This document shows, in pieces, positions 1-7,847 of a stretch of 11,358 nucleotides of DNA; position 1 is the first letter of the stretch; each line of letters opens with the position of its first letter. The DNA comes from CAYGZA01 sp964354135 (GTDB lineage: Bacteria > Planctomycetota > Planctomycetia > Pirellulales > Thermoguttaceae): the NCBI GenBank assembly GCA_964354135.1, contig CAYGZA010000226.1, positions 1-11,358 of the forward strand, read 5' to 3'. The translations under genes were made by a program, and so were the position numbers. The notes beneath the pieces were generated by a model. That model was not told the origin of the DNA and searched no databases. It saw only the letters and a list, made by a program, of their open reading frames with translations.

Positions 1-204
1 CATACGCATTCTGGCAGTATAGGGCCGACCTTGAATTACTGACACTTGGCCCTTTATTGCTTAACAGCGACACGGAGACGGGCGCTACATTACTATCTTC
101 CCAAGCATTGGGCTGTATGTGCCGGACCGCGCGCAAAGAAGACTCAAATGGTCGAGGCGGGATAGCTCGACTGCGCGGAATCTGCGCAGTTTGAAGAGTT
201 GGGG
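1..204. other. Intergenic region downstream of metF
   Basis: I see no convincing gene, tRNA or mobile element here. Reading frames that enter it from higher coordinates on the plus strand are antisense to metF and show no family resemblance. The only structure is a small hairpin close to the metF stop, listed separately. The operon appears to end here. Confidence 0.5.
170..190 (-). terminator. Hairpin just after metF, weak terminator candidate
   Basis: A perfect 7-bp stem (ACTGCGC/GCGCAGT) with a 7-nt loop lies 14 nt beyond the metF stop codon. There is no U-run after it on the minus strand, so it is not a classical intrinsic terminator. It may instead protect the 3' end of the mRNA or be chance. 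A 6-bp stem (151-156 with 166-171) overlaps and competes with it. Confidence 0.25.
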
Positions 205-1086
205 TTACTCGGCGGCCTTGAGAATGTCAGGGACCCGATCTTCCTTGCCGATCGCCATGACGTGGGCGCCGTCGCACAGCTTCTCGTCGCGCAACTGCCG
301 CATCATCCTCCCCGCAATGCGGATGCCGGTCTCAATCGCCTTGCCCTTTTCGGCCTGCGCCATTTCCTGGATGAGCGGCTCAGGAACGAAGATGCCCGGC
401 ACGTTCTTGTTCATGTAGCGGGCCATGCCCGCCGAGACCAGAAGGACGATTCCGGCCATGACCTTGACGTCGTGTTTGCGGGCGGTGTCCATGAAGCGCT
501 TGAAATTGTCCAGGTCGTAGATGGCCTGGGTCTGGAAGAACTTGGCTCCCGCGACGATCTTCTTCTCGAATTTCAGGAGTTGCGGCTCGAGGGGGTCGGC
601 CTCCGGCGTCACGACCGCGCCGGGGAAGAACTCGGTGCCTCCCTGCATGTCGTTCCCCGCGAGGTCCTTGCCCAGGTTCATGAGGCCGACGGTCCTGAGC
701 AGTTGCACGCTGTCCAGGTCGAATACCGGCTTGGCCTGGGGATGATCCCCCACGGAGACGTAGTCGCCGGTGAGGCAAAGCACGCTCTTGACGCCCAGGA
801 CCCACGCCGAGAGCAATTCCGACTGGAGCGCTAAGCGATTGCGGTCGCGGCACGTCAATTGGAGGATGGGCTCGCCGCCATGATCGAGGATCAGCCGGCA
901 AATGGCCAGCGAGCTGATCCGCATTACCGAACTCTGGTTGTCGGTCACGTTCAGGGCGTCCACCTTGTCCTTCAGCAAATCGATGTGGTGGACCAGCGTG
1001 GAGATGTCGGTCCCTTTGGGGGGCCCGACCTCCGCGGTGACGACGAAATCCTTTTGGGCAAACGCCTGCCTGAACGCAGCGACCAT
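205..1086 (-). CDS. metF: Methylenetetrahydrofolate reductase, catalytic flavoprotein MetF
   Basis: A 293-aa MetF-family TIM-barrel protein that reduces 5,10-methylene-THF to 5-methyl-THF, the last reduction of the methyl branch. The family's acidic active-site residue is seen at Glu19 (in TAEVGPPKG). The segment LCLTGD, ending in Asp108, matches the folate/flavin-binding loop. A phe-phe-gln-thr-gln core lies near the middle (KFFQTQ), as is usual. The ATG at 1086 is chosen because an AAGGAG ribosome site lies 7 nt upstream and metV stops 4 nt before it. An open frame extends to 1302, but that part runs out of frame through metV and has no MetF similarity. The protein is the short bacterial form and probably receives electrons from MetV/Hdr partners rather than directly from NAD(P)H. 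It is the last gene of the operon. Confidence 0.95.
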   Translation of the reverse strand: MVAAFRQAFAQKDFVVTAEVGPPKGTDISTLVHHIDLLKDKVDALNVTDNQSSVMRISSLAICRLILDHGGEPILQLTCRDRNRLALQSELLSAWVLGVKSVLCLTGDYVSVGDHPQAKPVFDLDSVQLLRTVGLMNLGKDLAGNDMQGGTEFFPGAVVTPEADPLEPQLLKFEKKIVAGAKFFQTQAIYDLDNFKRFMDTARKHDVKVMAGIVLLVSAGMARYMNKNVPGIFVPEPLIQEMAQAEKGKAIETGIRIAGRMMRQLRDEKLCDGAHVMAIGKEDRVPDILKAAE

Positions 1087-1090
1087 CGGG

Positions 1091-1774
1091 CTACTCCTTC
1101 TCGTCTTGCTGCGACTGCTCGAAGGCCTGGTGGGTATACCTGCCCGGCTTGGTCGCGACGCTATAGTCCTTGGGCGGCTGAATCTTCCGCATGTAGTCGA
1201 GGCGGCCGAGCTTCTGGAGCCTGCGGTAGATGAGGGTCCAGGCGCAGTCCTTCTCCCCGTCCACTTCGCACTTGCCGTGGTTGGTGCCGCCGCAGGGACC
1301 ATTGAGCAGGTTCTTGGCGCAGATGGTCATCGGGCAGATGCCGCCGGTCTGATCGAGGACGCAGTCGGAACAGGCCACGCACCGCTGCGACCAGACCCCG
1401 GGCCCCTCCGCCACGCCGATGAAGCGGGTGTTGAGCGCCGGCAGCACGATCTTCCCGTCGTACTGCTCCGCCAGGAACTGCACGCCCGCGCCGCAGGCCG
1501 TGGAGATCACGGCGTCGTACCGGTCCACGTGCTTGGCGATCTGTTCCAGGTATTCCTTGTCGCACTGGCGCGTGACGGTGATCTCGTCGATGGTCCGTTC
1601 CTTGCCCGCCAGCTTGCCCTTCATGCGGAGCTCGGCGGCGAGGATCTCGACCTCCTTTTCACCGCCCGCCATGCAGACCGCCACGCAGGTGCCGCAGCCT
1701 ACCAGCAGGATTTTCTCGAAGCCCTCGATCATGGCCTCGATCTGATCGAGCGGTTTCCTTTCGGCGACAATCAT
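1091..1774 (-). CDS. metV: Methylenetetrahydrofolate reductase partner subunit MetV
   Basis: A 227-aa cysteine-rich protein of the MetV family (the zinc/Fe-S 'methylene-THF reductase C-terminal' family), which pairs with MetF in acetogens and passes electrons to its flavin. Cysteines appear in the family pattern: C27, C30 and C34 near the N-terminus, C71 and C94 in the middle, then a dense cluster C132, C135, C138, C147, C152, C161, C169 and C177. This is enough for more than one Fe-S or metal site. The region around 145-165 (ICPMT, GPCGG) is the most characteristic part. The C-terminal tail is charged. The gene follows mvhD after 18 nt, with a GGGAG-type ribosome site in the spacer, and precedes metF by 4 nt. 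The order mvhD-metV-metF matches the Moorella-type cluster. Confidence 0.93.
   Translation of the reverse strand: MIVAERKPLDQIEAMIEGFEKILLVGCGTCVAVCMAGGEKEVEILAAELRMKGKLAGKERTIDEITVTRQCDKEYLEQIAKHVDRYDAVISTACGAGVQFLAEQYDGKIVLPALNTRFIGVAEGPGVWSQRCVACSDCVLDQTGGICPMTICAKNLLNGPCGGTNHGKCEVDGEKDCAWTLIYRRLQKLGRLDYMRKIQPPKDYSVATKPGRYTHQAFEQSQQDEKE
1094..1099 (-). promoter_or_regulatory. Ribosome binding site of metF
   Basis: An AAGGAG sequence on the minus strand sits 7 nt before the ATG at 1086, inside the last codons of metV. It fixes the metF start at 1086 and implies coupled translation with metV. Confidence 0.8.
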
Positions 1775-1792
1775 AGCTCGTGCTCCCGCTTC

Positions 1793-2344
1793 TCAGTCGT
1801 TGGTGCTGGTGGAAACCCGCTCCAGGTGCCGTATCAGGGTGCCCAGCCGGGCCTTGGGCAGCGGCGCATGGGCATCCGCCTCCGCGGCCAGCTTGCCGCC
1901 CGCGTGCTGCCGCATTGCCTTGCGCAGCGGATTGGGGCCCAACTGCCTGGCCCGGGCGGTCATCTCGTCGGCCCGCTTCGCAAACAGCGGGCCGGCCGAG
2001 GCCGGGACGTGGAAGAACTCCAGCCGCTCCGGCTCCAGGCCGATCTCCGGCAACAGCTTTTTCGTATACGCCACCGTCTGGACCGCGCGGAGATTCCCTT
2101 CCAGGAAGTGGCAGTCCCCGATCGCGCAGCCGGCCACGTAGACCGCGTCGGCCCCGCCCTCGAAGGCGCGGAGGAGCAGCACGGCGTCGATCTTGCCCGT
2201 ACACAGGGTCTTGACCACCCGAACGTTGGGCGAGTAGGTCAGGCGCATCGATCCGGCCAGATCGCCCGCCGTATACGCGCAGTACGTGCAGCAAAAGGCG
2301 ACGACCTTGGGCTCGTACGGTGCGGCAGGGTTCCGGTCGCTCAC
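1793..2344 (-). CDS. mvhD: MvhD-type [2Fe-2S] electron-transfer subunit
   Basis: A 183-aa protein of the MvhD/FrhD-like 'hydrogenase iron-sulfur subunit' family. In methanogens this subunit links hydrogenase to HdrA; in acetogens it sits in the MetFV-HdrABC complex. Cluster-binding candidates are C18, C19, C22, C48, C73 and C78, set in the family blocks CCTYC, TLCTGKID and GCAIGDCHFLEGN. The last 60 residues are less conserved and charged. The start is GTG at 2344: an open frame continues to 2518, but this GTG has a strong GGGAGGAG site and overlaps the hdrA stop in a 4-base GTGA. The overlap implies translational coupling and equal stoichiometry with HdrA. No hydrogenase large or small subunit accompanies it here, so it probably relays electrons between HdrA and MetV. 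Confidence 0.93.
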   Translation of the reverse strand: MSDRNPAAPYEPKVVAFCCTYCAYTAGDLAGSMRLTYSPNVRVVKTLCTGKIDAVLLLRAFEGGADAVYVAGCAIGDCHFLEGNLRAVQTVAYTKKLLPEIGLEPERLEFFHVPASAGPLFAKRADEMTARARQLGPNPLRKAMRQHAGGKLAAEADAHAPLPKARLGTLIRHLERVSTSTND

Positions 2345-5300
2345 GGCTCTCCTCCCGCTCCGGCCGGCGCGGCTTCGCCCACCGCAGCACCGGCGGCCTC
2401 GAACGCCGGATCGCCGAAGAGCACGTCGATCTTGGAAATCAATTGCTCGTCGCGGTAGTGCCGCGTGGCGATCGCCTTGCGCGGGCAGGCCGAGGCGCAC
2501 AGGCCGCACCCTTGGCAACTGGCCGGCTCGATGTACGCCACCCCTTCCTCGTTGATCTGCGGCACGTCATACGGGCACAACCGCACACACGTGAGGCAGC
2601 CGGCGCAGCGGGCCTGATCCACCTCGGAAACGATCCCCGAGCGATCCATGAAAGGCCGCGAGAGGACCGTGGCCGCCCGGGCCGCCGCGCCCTTGGCCTG
2701 GCCGATCGACTCGGCCATCGACTTCGGGGCGTGGGCCAATCCGGCCAGGAAGATGCCCTCGCTGGAAAAGTCCAGCGGCCGCAGCTTCATGTGCGCTTCC
2801 AGGAAGAAACCGTCCGCGTTGAGCGGCACCTTGAGCGCCCGGGAGACCTCGGCCGCCTGCGGGTGGGGCCGGATCGCGGCGGAAAGCACCAGCACGTCGG
2901 GCCGTAGCTCAATCGGCCGGCCGAGCACGTCGTCGGTCACCCGGACGCGCAACTCCCCGTCGAGCGTCACCTCGGGCTTGTTCTCCGGCTCGAAGCGAAT
3001 GAAGATCACGCCTGCCTCACGGGCCTTCTGGTAGTGGATCTCATCGAACCCGTAAGTGCGGATGTCGCGGAAGAGGACGAACACCCGGGCCTTGGGGTTG
3101 GTGCGCTTGATTGCCAGCGCGTTCTTGACCGCCTCCTGGCAGCACACGCGGGAGCAATACGGATGCTCGTCATCGCGGGAGCCGACGCACTGGATCATCA
3201 CCACTTCCTTGAGGCTGGCGGTGAATCCGGGGTCCTCCAGCTTCTGTTCCAATTCCAGTTGGGTGACGATTCTGTCGCTCTCCGGGTAACGGTATTCCGT
3301 GGGCTCGTAGGGCGCCCCGCCGGTGGCGACAATCACCGCCCCGCCGCCGATCTGGACGGCCCGGCCGTTCTGCCGCAGGGTGGCGCGGAACTTCCCCACG
3401 TGGCCGGAGAATTCGTCGATCGTTGCACCGGTGTACAGCCGGATTCGCGGGTGCTCCTCGACGCGGCGGACCAGCGCGGCAAGGTGGGCCTGCGGGTCGG
3501 CCCCGTCCAGCGTGCTGCGGATGCGGCGGGTAATCCCCCCAAGCTCCGGCTCGCGCTCGACCAGGGCCGTCTCGAAGCCCTGATCGGCCAGGCTGAGGGC
3601 CGCCGTCATTCCCGACAGCCCCCCACCGAGCACGATTGCCCGCTGGTCCACCTCCAGGCGGATGTCGGCAAGCGGCGTGAGCGTCGCGGCCCGGGCAACC
3701 GCCATGCGCACCAGGTCCTTGGCCTTGAAGGTTGCCTCGCGCGGGTGATTGAAGTGGACCCACGAGCACTGGTCGCGGATGTTGGCCATCTCGAAGAGGT
3801 GTTTGTTGAGGCCGGCCTCGCGGAGCGTCTCCTGGAAGAGCGGCTCATGGGTCCGCGGCGTGCAGCTTGCCACCACCACGCGGTTGAGGTTGTGTTGGCG
3901 GATGGTGTCGGCGATCTTGCGCTGGGTGTCGGTCGAGCAGGTGTAGAGATTCTCCTCGGCATAGGCCACGTGCGGGAGCGACTTGGCGTACTCGACCACG
4001 TCGTCCACGCCAACCACCCGCGCGATGTTCGTGCCGCAGCGGCAAATGAACACGCCGATCCGCGGCTCTTGGCCGCTGGTGTCCCGCTCGGGCGGATAGG
4101 TCTTTTCGCGGATCATCGTGCCGCGGACTTCCTGGAGCGACTCGGCGGCCATGGCGGCCGCGGCGCTGGCGGTCATCACCGTCTCGGGGATGTCCATCGG
4201 CGCGGCGAAGGTGCCGGCCACGTAGACGCCCTCCCGGCTCGTCTGGCCGGGCGCCAGGGCCTCGCTGCGGCAGAAGCCGAAACGGTCCAGCTCGACGCCC
4301 AGCGTCCCGGCCAACTGCGCCGTGCTTGCGGAAGGACGCAGGCCCACGCTGAGCACCACCAGCTCGAACTCCTCCCGGGTCACCTCGCCGCTTTCGCTCA
4401 CGTAGGTGAGCACCAGGTTGTTGGTCTGCTGCCGCTCCTTGACCGACGAGATGAGCCCGCGCTTGAACCGCACGCCGTAGTTCTTCTTGGACCCCTCGTA
4501 GTAGGCCTCGAAGCCCTTGCCGAAGGCGCGGATGTCGTTGTAGAAGATCGTGGCCTCGAGGCCCGGCACGTGGTCCACCGCCATGATCGCTTCTTTGATG
4601 GCGTACATGCAGCAGACGCCGCTGCAATAGTCGTTGCCGGTCTGCACGTCGCGGGAGCCGACGCACTGGATCCAGGCGATCTGTTTCGGCTCGGTCTGGT
4701 CCGAAGGCCGGAGCACGTGCCCCTGATACGGGCCCGAAGCGCTCAGGATCCGCTCGAATTCCAGGCTCGTGACGACGTTCTTCGAGACCCCGTAGCCGTA
4801 TTCGCCGCGCCGGAGCGGATCGAAGGGCTCGAATCCGGGGGCCAGGACGATGGACCCGACATTGACGGTAAGTTCCTCGGGCAGCATGTCGTGGAGGATC
4901 GCCCCGGCAGTGCAAGCGGACACGCACTGCATGCACTCGCTGCACATGCCGCAGGCCAGGCAGCGTTTGGCTTCGGCGACGGCCGCCTGCTCGTCGAGGG
5001 TTTGCTCGATTTCCACGTAACCGCGCCGGTCGCCGATCGCCAACCGCGGCGGCACCGCGCGGCCCTTGAGGGGGAACCAACGCGAGGGCATCGCGGCGGC
5101 CCGGGACTCCGGCTTCGCGCGGCCCGCGGCCAGGTCCACGCCGCGCAAGTAGCGGTCGATCGACTCGGCGGCCTCGTGCCCGTGCGCGACCGCCTCCACC
5201 ACGGAGGCCGGCCCGGTGACCATGTCGCCCCCGGCGAAGACCCAGTCGAGCTTGGTTTGCAGCGTCCGCTTGTCGGCTTGGATGAACCGCTTGGACGGGT

Positions 5301-6876
5301 CCCAGAGCGGGTCGCTCTCTTTGAGAAACGAGAAATCGGATCGCTGCCCGATGGCGATGATGACCCAGTCGGCGTCGGTCTCAGAAAGGCAGTCGGCGTC
5401 GAATCTCGGGGCGAAGCGGCCCGCTTCGTCGAACACGGACGCACACCGCTGGAGCTTCACGCCGCGGACGCGGCCGCCGGTCCCGATAATTTCCCGCGGC
5501 CCCCAGGCGGGATTCAGCGAGATGCCTTCTTCTACGGCGTCGGCAATCTCCCACTCGTGGGCGGGCATTTCCTCGCGGCGCTCCAGGCAGACGATTTCCA
5601 CCCGGGCCGCTCCTTGCCGCCGGGCGGTCATGGCCACGTCGATGGCCACGTTGCCGCCCCCGATGACCACCACCTTGCCGGTGAGCTGCGGTCCGCAGCC
5701 CAGCTTCACGTCGCGCAGGAAGTCGAGCCCGAGGAGCACCCCGCGGAGGTCCGTGCCTTTCATCGGCGAGCCGTCGGTGCTTCGCGTCAGGAGCGCCGGC
5801 CGGGTGCAGCCGATGCTCAAGAACGCGGCTTGATACCCTTGCGCCTTGAGGCCCTCCAACGAGAAGTCGCGCCCCAAGGCCACGCCCGTTTTCACCTCGA
5901 AGCCGGACGCCAGAACGTCGGCAACGTCGCGCCGGAGCATTTCATCCGGGAGCCGGTAGCCGGGCACGCCAAGCAGCATGGTCCCGCCGAGCTTCTCGTG
6001 GGCCTCGAAGAGCGTGACCGGGTAGCCCTGAAGCGCGAGATCGCGGGCACACGTCAGGCCGGCGGGGCCGCCGCCGATGACCGCCACGCGGGGCTTGCTG
6101 GAATCAATCTGGCCCACCGCCGGCGGGGCGGGGTCTTCCTTTTCGGCTCGCTTCTCGGCGACCCAATCGGCGGCGAAACGCTTCAGATAGTTGATCGCTA
6201 CCGGCTGATCCAGCTCGCGGCGATTGCACTCTTCCTCGCAAGGGTGGTGGCAGATCCGGCCGCATGCGGCGGGAAACGGGTTCCGCTCGCGGATCAACTG
6301 GTAGGCCTCGGCAAACCGGCCGGCACCGACGAGGGCCACGTAGCCTTGACAGTTCACCCCCGCCGGGCAAGTCATCACGCACGGCGGGCGCTCGGCTTTG
6401 CTGATCGCCACTCCGCCCGGGATCGCCTGCGGATATCGCTTGAAAATCGCCTTGCGCGGCATGGTGCCCTGGTCGAATTCGCTGGGCAGCTCGACGGGAC
6501 ACTTTTCAAGGCAGTCGCCGCAGGCGTTGCACTTGTCGAGCAGGACGAACCGCGGCCGCTTCCGCACCCGCACGCGGAAGTCCCCCGCTTCGCCTTCCAG
6601 GCCCACGACGTCGGCGTTGGTGAGGACGTCGACGTTCAGGTGCTTGTCCACCTCGATCAGCTTGGGCGAGATGGTACACATCGAGCAGTCGTTGGTCGGG
6701 AACGTCTTGTCCAACTGGGCCATCCGGCCGCCGATGGCCGTGGTCTCCTCGACCAGCGTGACGTGGAAGCCGGCGTTGGCCAGGTCCAACGAGGCCTGCA
6801 TCCCGCCGATGCCGGCCCCGACGACCATCACCGCGCCGACTTTGCCGCGGCCTTCATCCGTCAGTCTGTCGCCCAT
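2341..6876 (-). CDS. hdrA: Giant HdrA: two HdrA modules with an inserted GltD-like NAD(P)H oxidoreductase
   Basis: A 1511-aa flavin/Fe-S electron hub, far longer than canonical HdrA (about 650 aa). Module 1 starts with a Rossmann FAD site (GAGIGG, 20-25), the C64/C67 motif after TFPTND, and a first [4Fe-4S] loop (C116, C119, C122, C126). It is then interrupted at about 163-638 by a GltD/dihydropyrimidine-dehydrogenase-like unit. That unit has cysteines C166, C170, C176, C205, C209, C213 and C217, an FAD loop (GGGPAG, 268-273), an NAD(P)H loop (GGGNVA, 406-411) and a final FAD motif (AGGD, 548-551). Module 1 resumes with a dense cysteine run (639-655) and IQCVGSRD (736-743). Module 2 has the N-terminal HdrA domain (C945, C947, C980, C1005, C1037), a second Rossmann site (GGGLSG, 1084-1089), a second IQCVGSRD (1228-1235) and two C-terminal [4Fe-4S] sites (1424-1434, 1454-1464). 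The ATG at 6876 follows GGTGA by 6 nt. The inferred role is to accept electrons from NAD(P)H and split or relay them to MvhD/MetFV and HdrBC. Confidence 0.93.
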   Translation of the reverse strand: MGDRLTDEGRGKVGAVMVVGAGIGGMQASLDLANAGFHVTLVEETTAIGGRMAQLDKTFPTNDCSMCTISPKLIEVDKHLNVDVLTNADVVGLEGEAGDFRVRVRKRPRFVLLDKCNACGDCLEKCPVELPSEFDQGTMPRKAIFKRYPQAIPGGVAISKAERPPCVMTCPAGVNCQGYVALVGAGRFAEAYQLIRERNPFPAACGRICHHPCEEECNRRELDQPVAINYLKRFAADWVAEKRAEKEDPAPPAVGQIDSSKPRVAVIGGGPAGLTCARDLALQGYPVTLFEAHEKLGGTMLLGVPGYRLPDEMLRRDVADVLASGFEVKTGVALGRDFSLEGLKAQGYQAAFLSIGCTRPALLTRSTDGSPMKGTDLRGVLLGLDFLRDVKLGCGPQLTGKVVVIGGGNVAIDVAMTARRQGAARVEIVCLERREEMPAHEWEIADAVEEGISLNPAWGPREIIGTGGRVRGVKLQRCASVFDEAGRFAPRFDADCLSETDADWVIIAIGQRSDFSFLKESDPLWDPSKRFIQADKRTLQTKLDWVFAGGDMVTGPASVVEAVAHGHEAAESIDRYLRGVDLAAGRAKPESRAAAMPSRWFPLKGRAVPPRLAIGDRRGYVEIEQTLDEQAAVAEAKRCLACGMCSECMQCVSACTAGAILHDMLPEELTVNVGSIVLAPGFEPFDPLRRGEYGYGVSKNVVTSLEFERILSASGPYQGHVLRPSDQTEPKQIAWIQCVGSRDVQTGNDYCSGVCCMYAIKEAIMAVDHVPGLEATIFYNDIRAFGKGFEAYYEGSKKNYGVRFKRGLISSVKERQQTNNLVLTYVSESGEVTREEFELVVLSVGLRPSASTAQLAGTLGVELDRFGFCRSEALAPGQTSREGVYVAGTFAAPMDIPETVMTASAAAAMAAESLQEVRGTMIREKTYPPERDTSGQEPRIGVFICRCGTNIARVVGVDDVVEYAKSLPHVAYAEENLYTCSTDTQRKIADTIRQHNLNRVVVASCTPRTHEPLFQETLREAGLNKHLFEMANIRDQCSWVHFNHPREATFKAKDLVRMAVARAATLTPLADIRLEVDQRAIVLGGGLSGMTAALSLADQGFETALVEREPELGGITRRIRSTLDGADPQAHLAALVRRVEEHPRIRLYTGATIDEFSGHVGKFRATLRQNGRAVQIGGGAVIVATGGAPYEPTEYRYPESDRIVTQLELEQKLEDPGFTASLKEVVMIQCVGSRDDEHPYCSRVCCQEAVKNALAIKRTNPKARVFVLFRDIRTYGFDEIHYQKAREAGVIFIRFEPENKPEVTLDGELRVRVTDDVLGRPIELRPDVLVLSAAIRPHPQAAEVSRALKVPLNADGFFLEAHMKLRPLDFSSEGIFLAGLAHAPKSMAESIGQAKGAAARAATVLSRPFMDRSGIVSEVDQARCAGCLTCVRLCPYDVPQINEEGVAYIEPASCQGCGLCASACPRKAIATRHYRDEQLISKIDVLFGDPAFEAAGAAVGEAAPAGAGGEP
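2349..2356 (-). promoter_or_regulatory. Ribosome binding site deciding the GTG start of mvhD
   Basis: GGGAGGAG on the minus strand ends 4 nt before the GTG at 2344 and lies within the final codons of hdrA. With the GTGA start/stop overlap it supports this start over any upstream one. Confidence 0.7.
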
Positions 6877-6892
6877 CGTCTATCACCGTGGG

Positions 6893-6910
6893 GTGCGTGC
6901 TTGCACGCAC
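6893..6910. repeat. Perfect 8-bp inverted repeat upstream of hdrA
   Basis: GTGCGTGC and GCACGCAC are separated by TT. The hairpin ends 5 nt upstream of the GGTGA ribosome site of hdrA, so in the mRNA it would stand next to the initiation region. It may influence hdrA translation or mRNA decay. A 2-nt loop is tight, so the end pairs may open. It could equally be one arm of a larger interspersed repeat. Confidence 0.6.
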
Positions 6911-6941
6911 GCGATCCGTGCGAATGTTCCGGATTCACTGC

Positions 6942-6962
6942 GGACGGGCGAGACGCCCGTCC
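6942..6962. repeat. REP-like palindrome (9-bp stem, AGA loop)
   Basis: GGACGGGCG and CGCCCGTCC pair perfectly around AGA. When translated, the surrounding sequence gives the peptides TGETPV and TGVSPV. I recall these from many spurious ORFs in planctomycete and related genomes, which points to a multicopy interspersed palindrome rather than a site private to this operon. The copy lies between hdrB and hdrA, in transcribed DNA. Confidence 0.6.
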
Positions 6963-6991
6963 TACTGATAGCTGATGCCTGATTGCTCCCC

Positions 6992-7843
6992 TCACAACAG
7001 CCCCTTGCTCCGCAAGAGCGGCCTCGGATCGACAAAGTGCTTCTTCCACCACCGGGCGGCCTTCCCGTCTCCAAACGCCAAGGCCATCAGCTCCGTCACG
7101 TAGAACACGGGAAGGTTGTATCGCTTGCCCCGCCCGGCCTCGATTTCCGCCTGCCGGGTGTCCAAGTTCGACTGGCAGAGCGGGCAATCGGTGACAATGC
7201 ACTCGGCCCGTGCCTCCTGAGCGGCCTCGAACAGGTCTCCGCTTAACCTGTGGACCAGGTCGGTGCGGGCCACCGCGAGGCTGCCGCCGCAACAGTCGGT
7301 CTTGTACGACCAGGGCCGCACCTCCATGCCGATTGCCCGCAAGAGGCAGTCCATCGACGTGGGGTTTTCCGGGGCCTTGGCATCGGTCACCTTGGGCGGC
7401 CGCTGCGAGAGGCAGCCGTAGTACGGCACGCCGGCCAACCCGACCAGCGGCCTGGTGGTCTTCTCCTTGACGGCTTTCAGCAGGCTCGGTTGCTCAAGAA
7501 AGTCGTTGACGTGGAAGATCGCTGCCCGGCCTTCGTAGGGCTCGGCGGTCCAGCGGGCGGCGTCTTCCTTGAGTTCCTTGTCCGCGTGCTTGAGCCGCTG
7601 GAAACAGGCCGCACATGGGGCCAGCAAATCTCGCCCTTCGCGCTCGGCGATCAGCATATTGCGGGCCGCCAGGCGAACCGCCAGCTCGTCGTCGAGCAGG
7701 TGGGCCGAGGAGGCGCCGCAGCAGTTCCAGTCGGAGAGCTCCGCCAGGCCGACGTCCAGGGTGGCGCAGACCGCGCGGATACTCTCGTCGTATTCCGCGG
7801 CCATGCCGTGCAGCGAGCAACCCGGGTAATACGAGACTTCCAC
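6992..7843 (-). CDS. hdrB: Heterodisulfide reductase-like subunit B (HdrB)
   Basis: A 283-aa protein with two CCG domains, the signature of HdrB, which in methanogens holds two non-cubane [4Fe-4S] clusters and reduces the heterodisulfide. Domain 1 ligands are C9, C41-C42 and C77/C80; domain 2 ligands are C144, C184-C185 and C220/C223. Both full cysteine sets are present, so the active site looks intact. The start is GTG at 7843, 4 nt after the hdrC stop, with AAGGA inside the end of hdrC as ribosome site. The C-terminus (about 250-283) is rich in Lys, Arg and Trp. In a bacterium without coenzyme M and B its substrate is unknown. In acetogen Hdr-MetFV complexes the partner or acceptor of HdrBC has not been settled. 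There is no signal peptide or membrane segment. Confidence 0.93.
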   Translation of the reverse strand: MEVSYYPGCSLHGMAAEYDESIRAVCATLDVGLAELSDWNCCGASSAHLLDDELAVRLAARNMLIAEREGRDLLAPCAACFQRLKHADKELKEDAARWTAEPYEGRAAIFHVNDFLEQPSLLKAVKEKTTRPLVGLAGVPYYGCLSQRPPKVTDAKAPENPTSMDCLLRAIGMEVRPWSYKTDCCGGSLAVARTDLVHRLSGDLFEAAQEARAECIVTDCPLCQSNLDTRQAEIEAGRGKRYNLPVFYVTELMALAFGDGKAARWWKKHFVDPRPLLRSKGLL

Positions 7844-7847
7844 GGGC

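Larger units (their letters stand above)
6877..6991. other. hdrB-hdrA spacer with two palindromes
   Basis: This 115-bp gap is the only sizeable break in an otherwise packed hdrC-to-metF run. It holds two perfect inverted repeats, listed separately. I find no convincing promoter in it, so hdrA is probably transcribed from upstream with hdrCB. Confidence 0.6.

Noticed and set aside
47..61. A sigma54-like sequence (TGGCCC followed by TTGCT) on the plus strand
   Set aside because: The spacing between the GG and GC elements is one base too short and no plus-strand gene follows.
1087..1302. An N-terminal extension of metF to 1302
   Set aside because: It overlaps metV in another frame, has low-complexity Arg/Ser/Pro composition, and the AAGGAG site 7 nt before the ATG at 1086 decides the start.
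902..2458. A 518-codon open frame on the plus strand opposite metF, metV and mvhD
   Set aside because: It crosses three real minus-strand genes, has no family resemblance and is explained by GC-rich codon bias.
6893..6962. The palindromes as a CRISPR array or an intrinsic terminator
   Set aside because: There are only two unrelated palindromes and no repeat-spacer pattern. Neither stem is followed by a U-run on the minus strand.
3034..6975. A 1313-codon open frame on the plus strand opposite hdrA
   Set aside because: It runs antisense to the unmistakable hdrA, has no recognisable domain and is rich in His, Gly, Ala, Arg and Asp, as expected for the mirror of a GC-rich gene with few stops.
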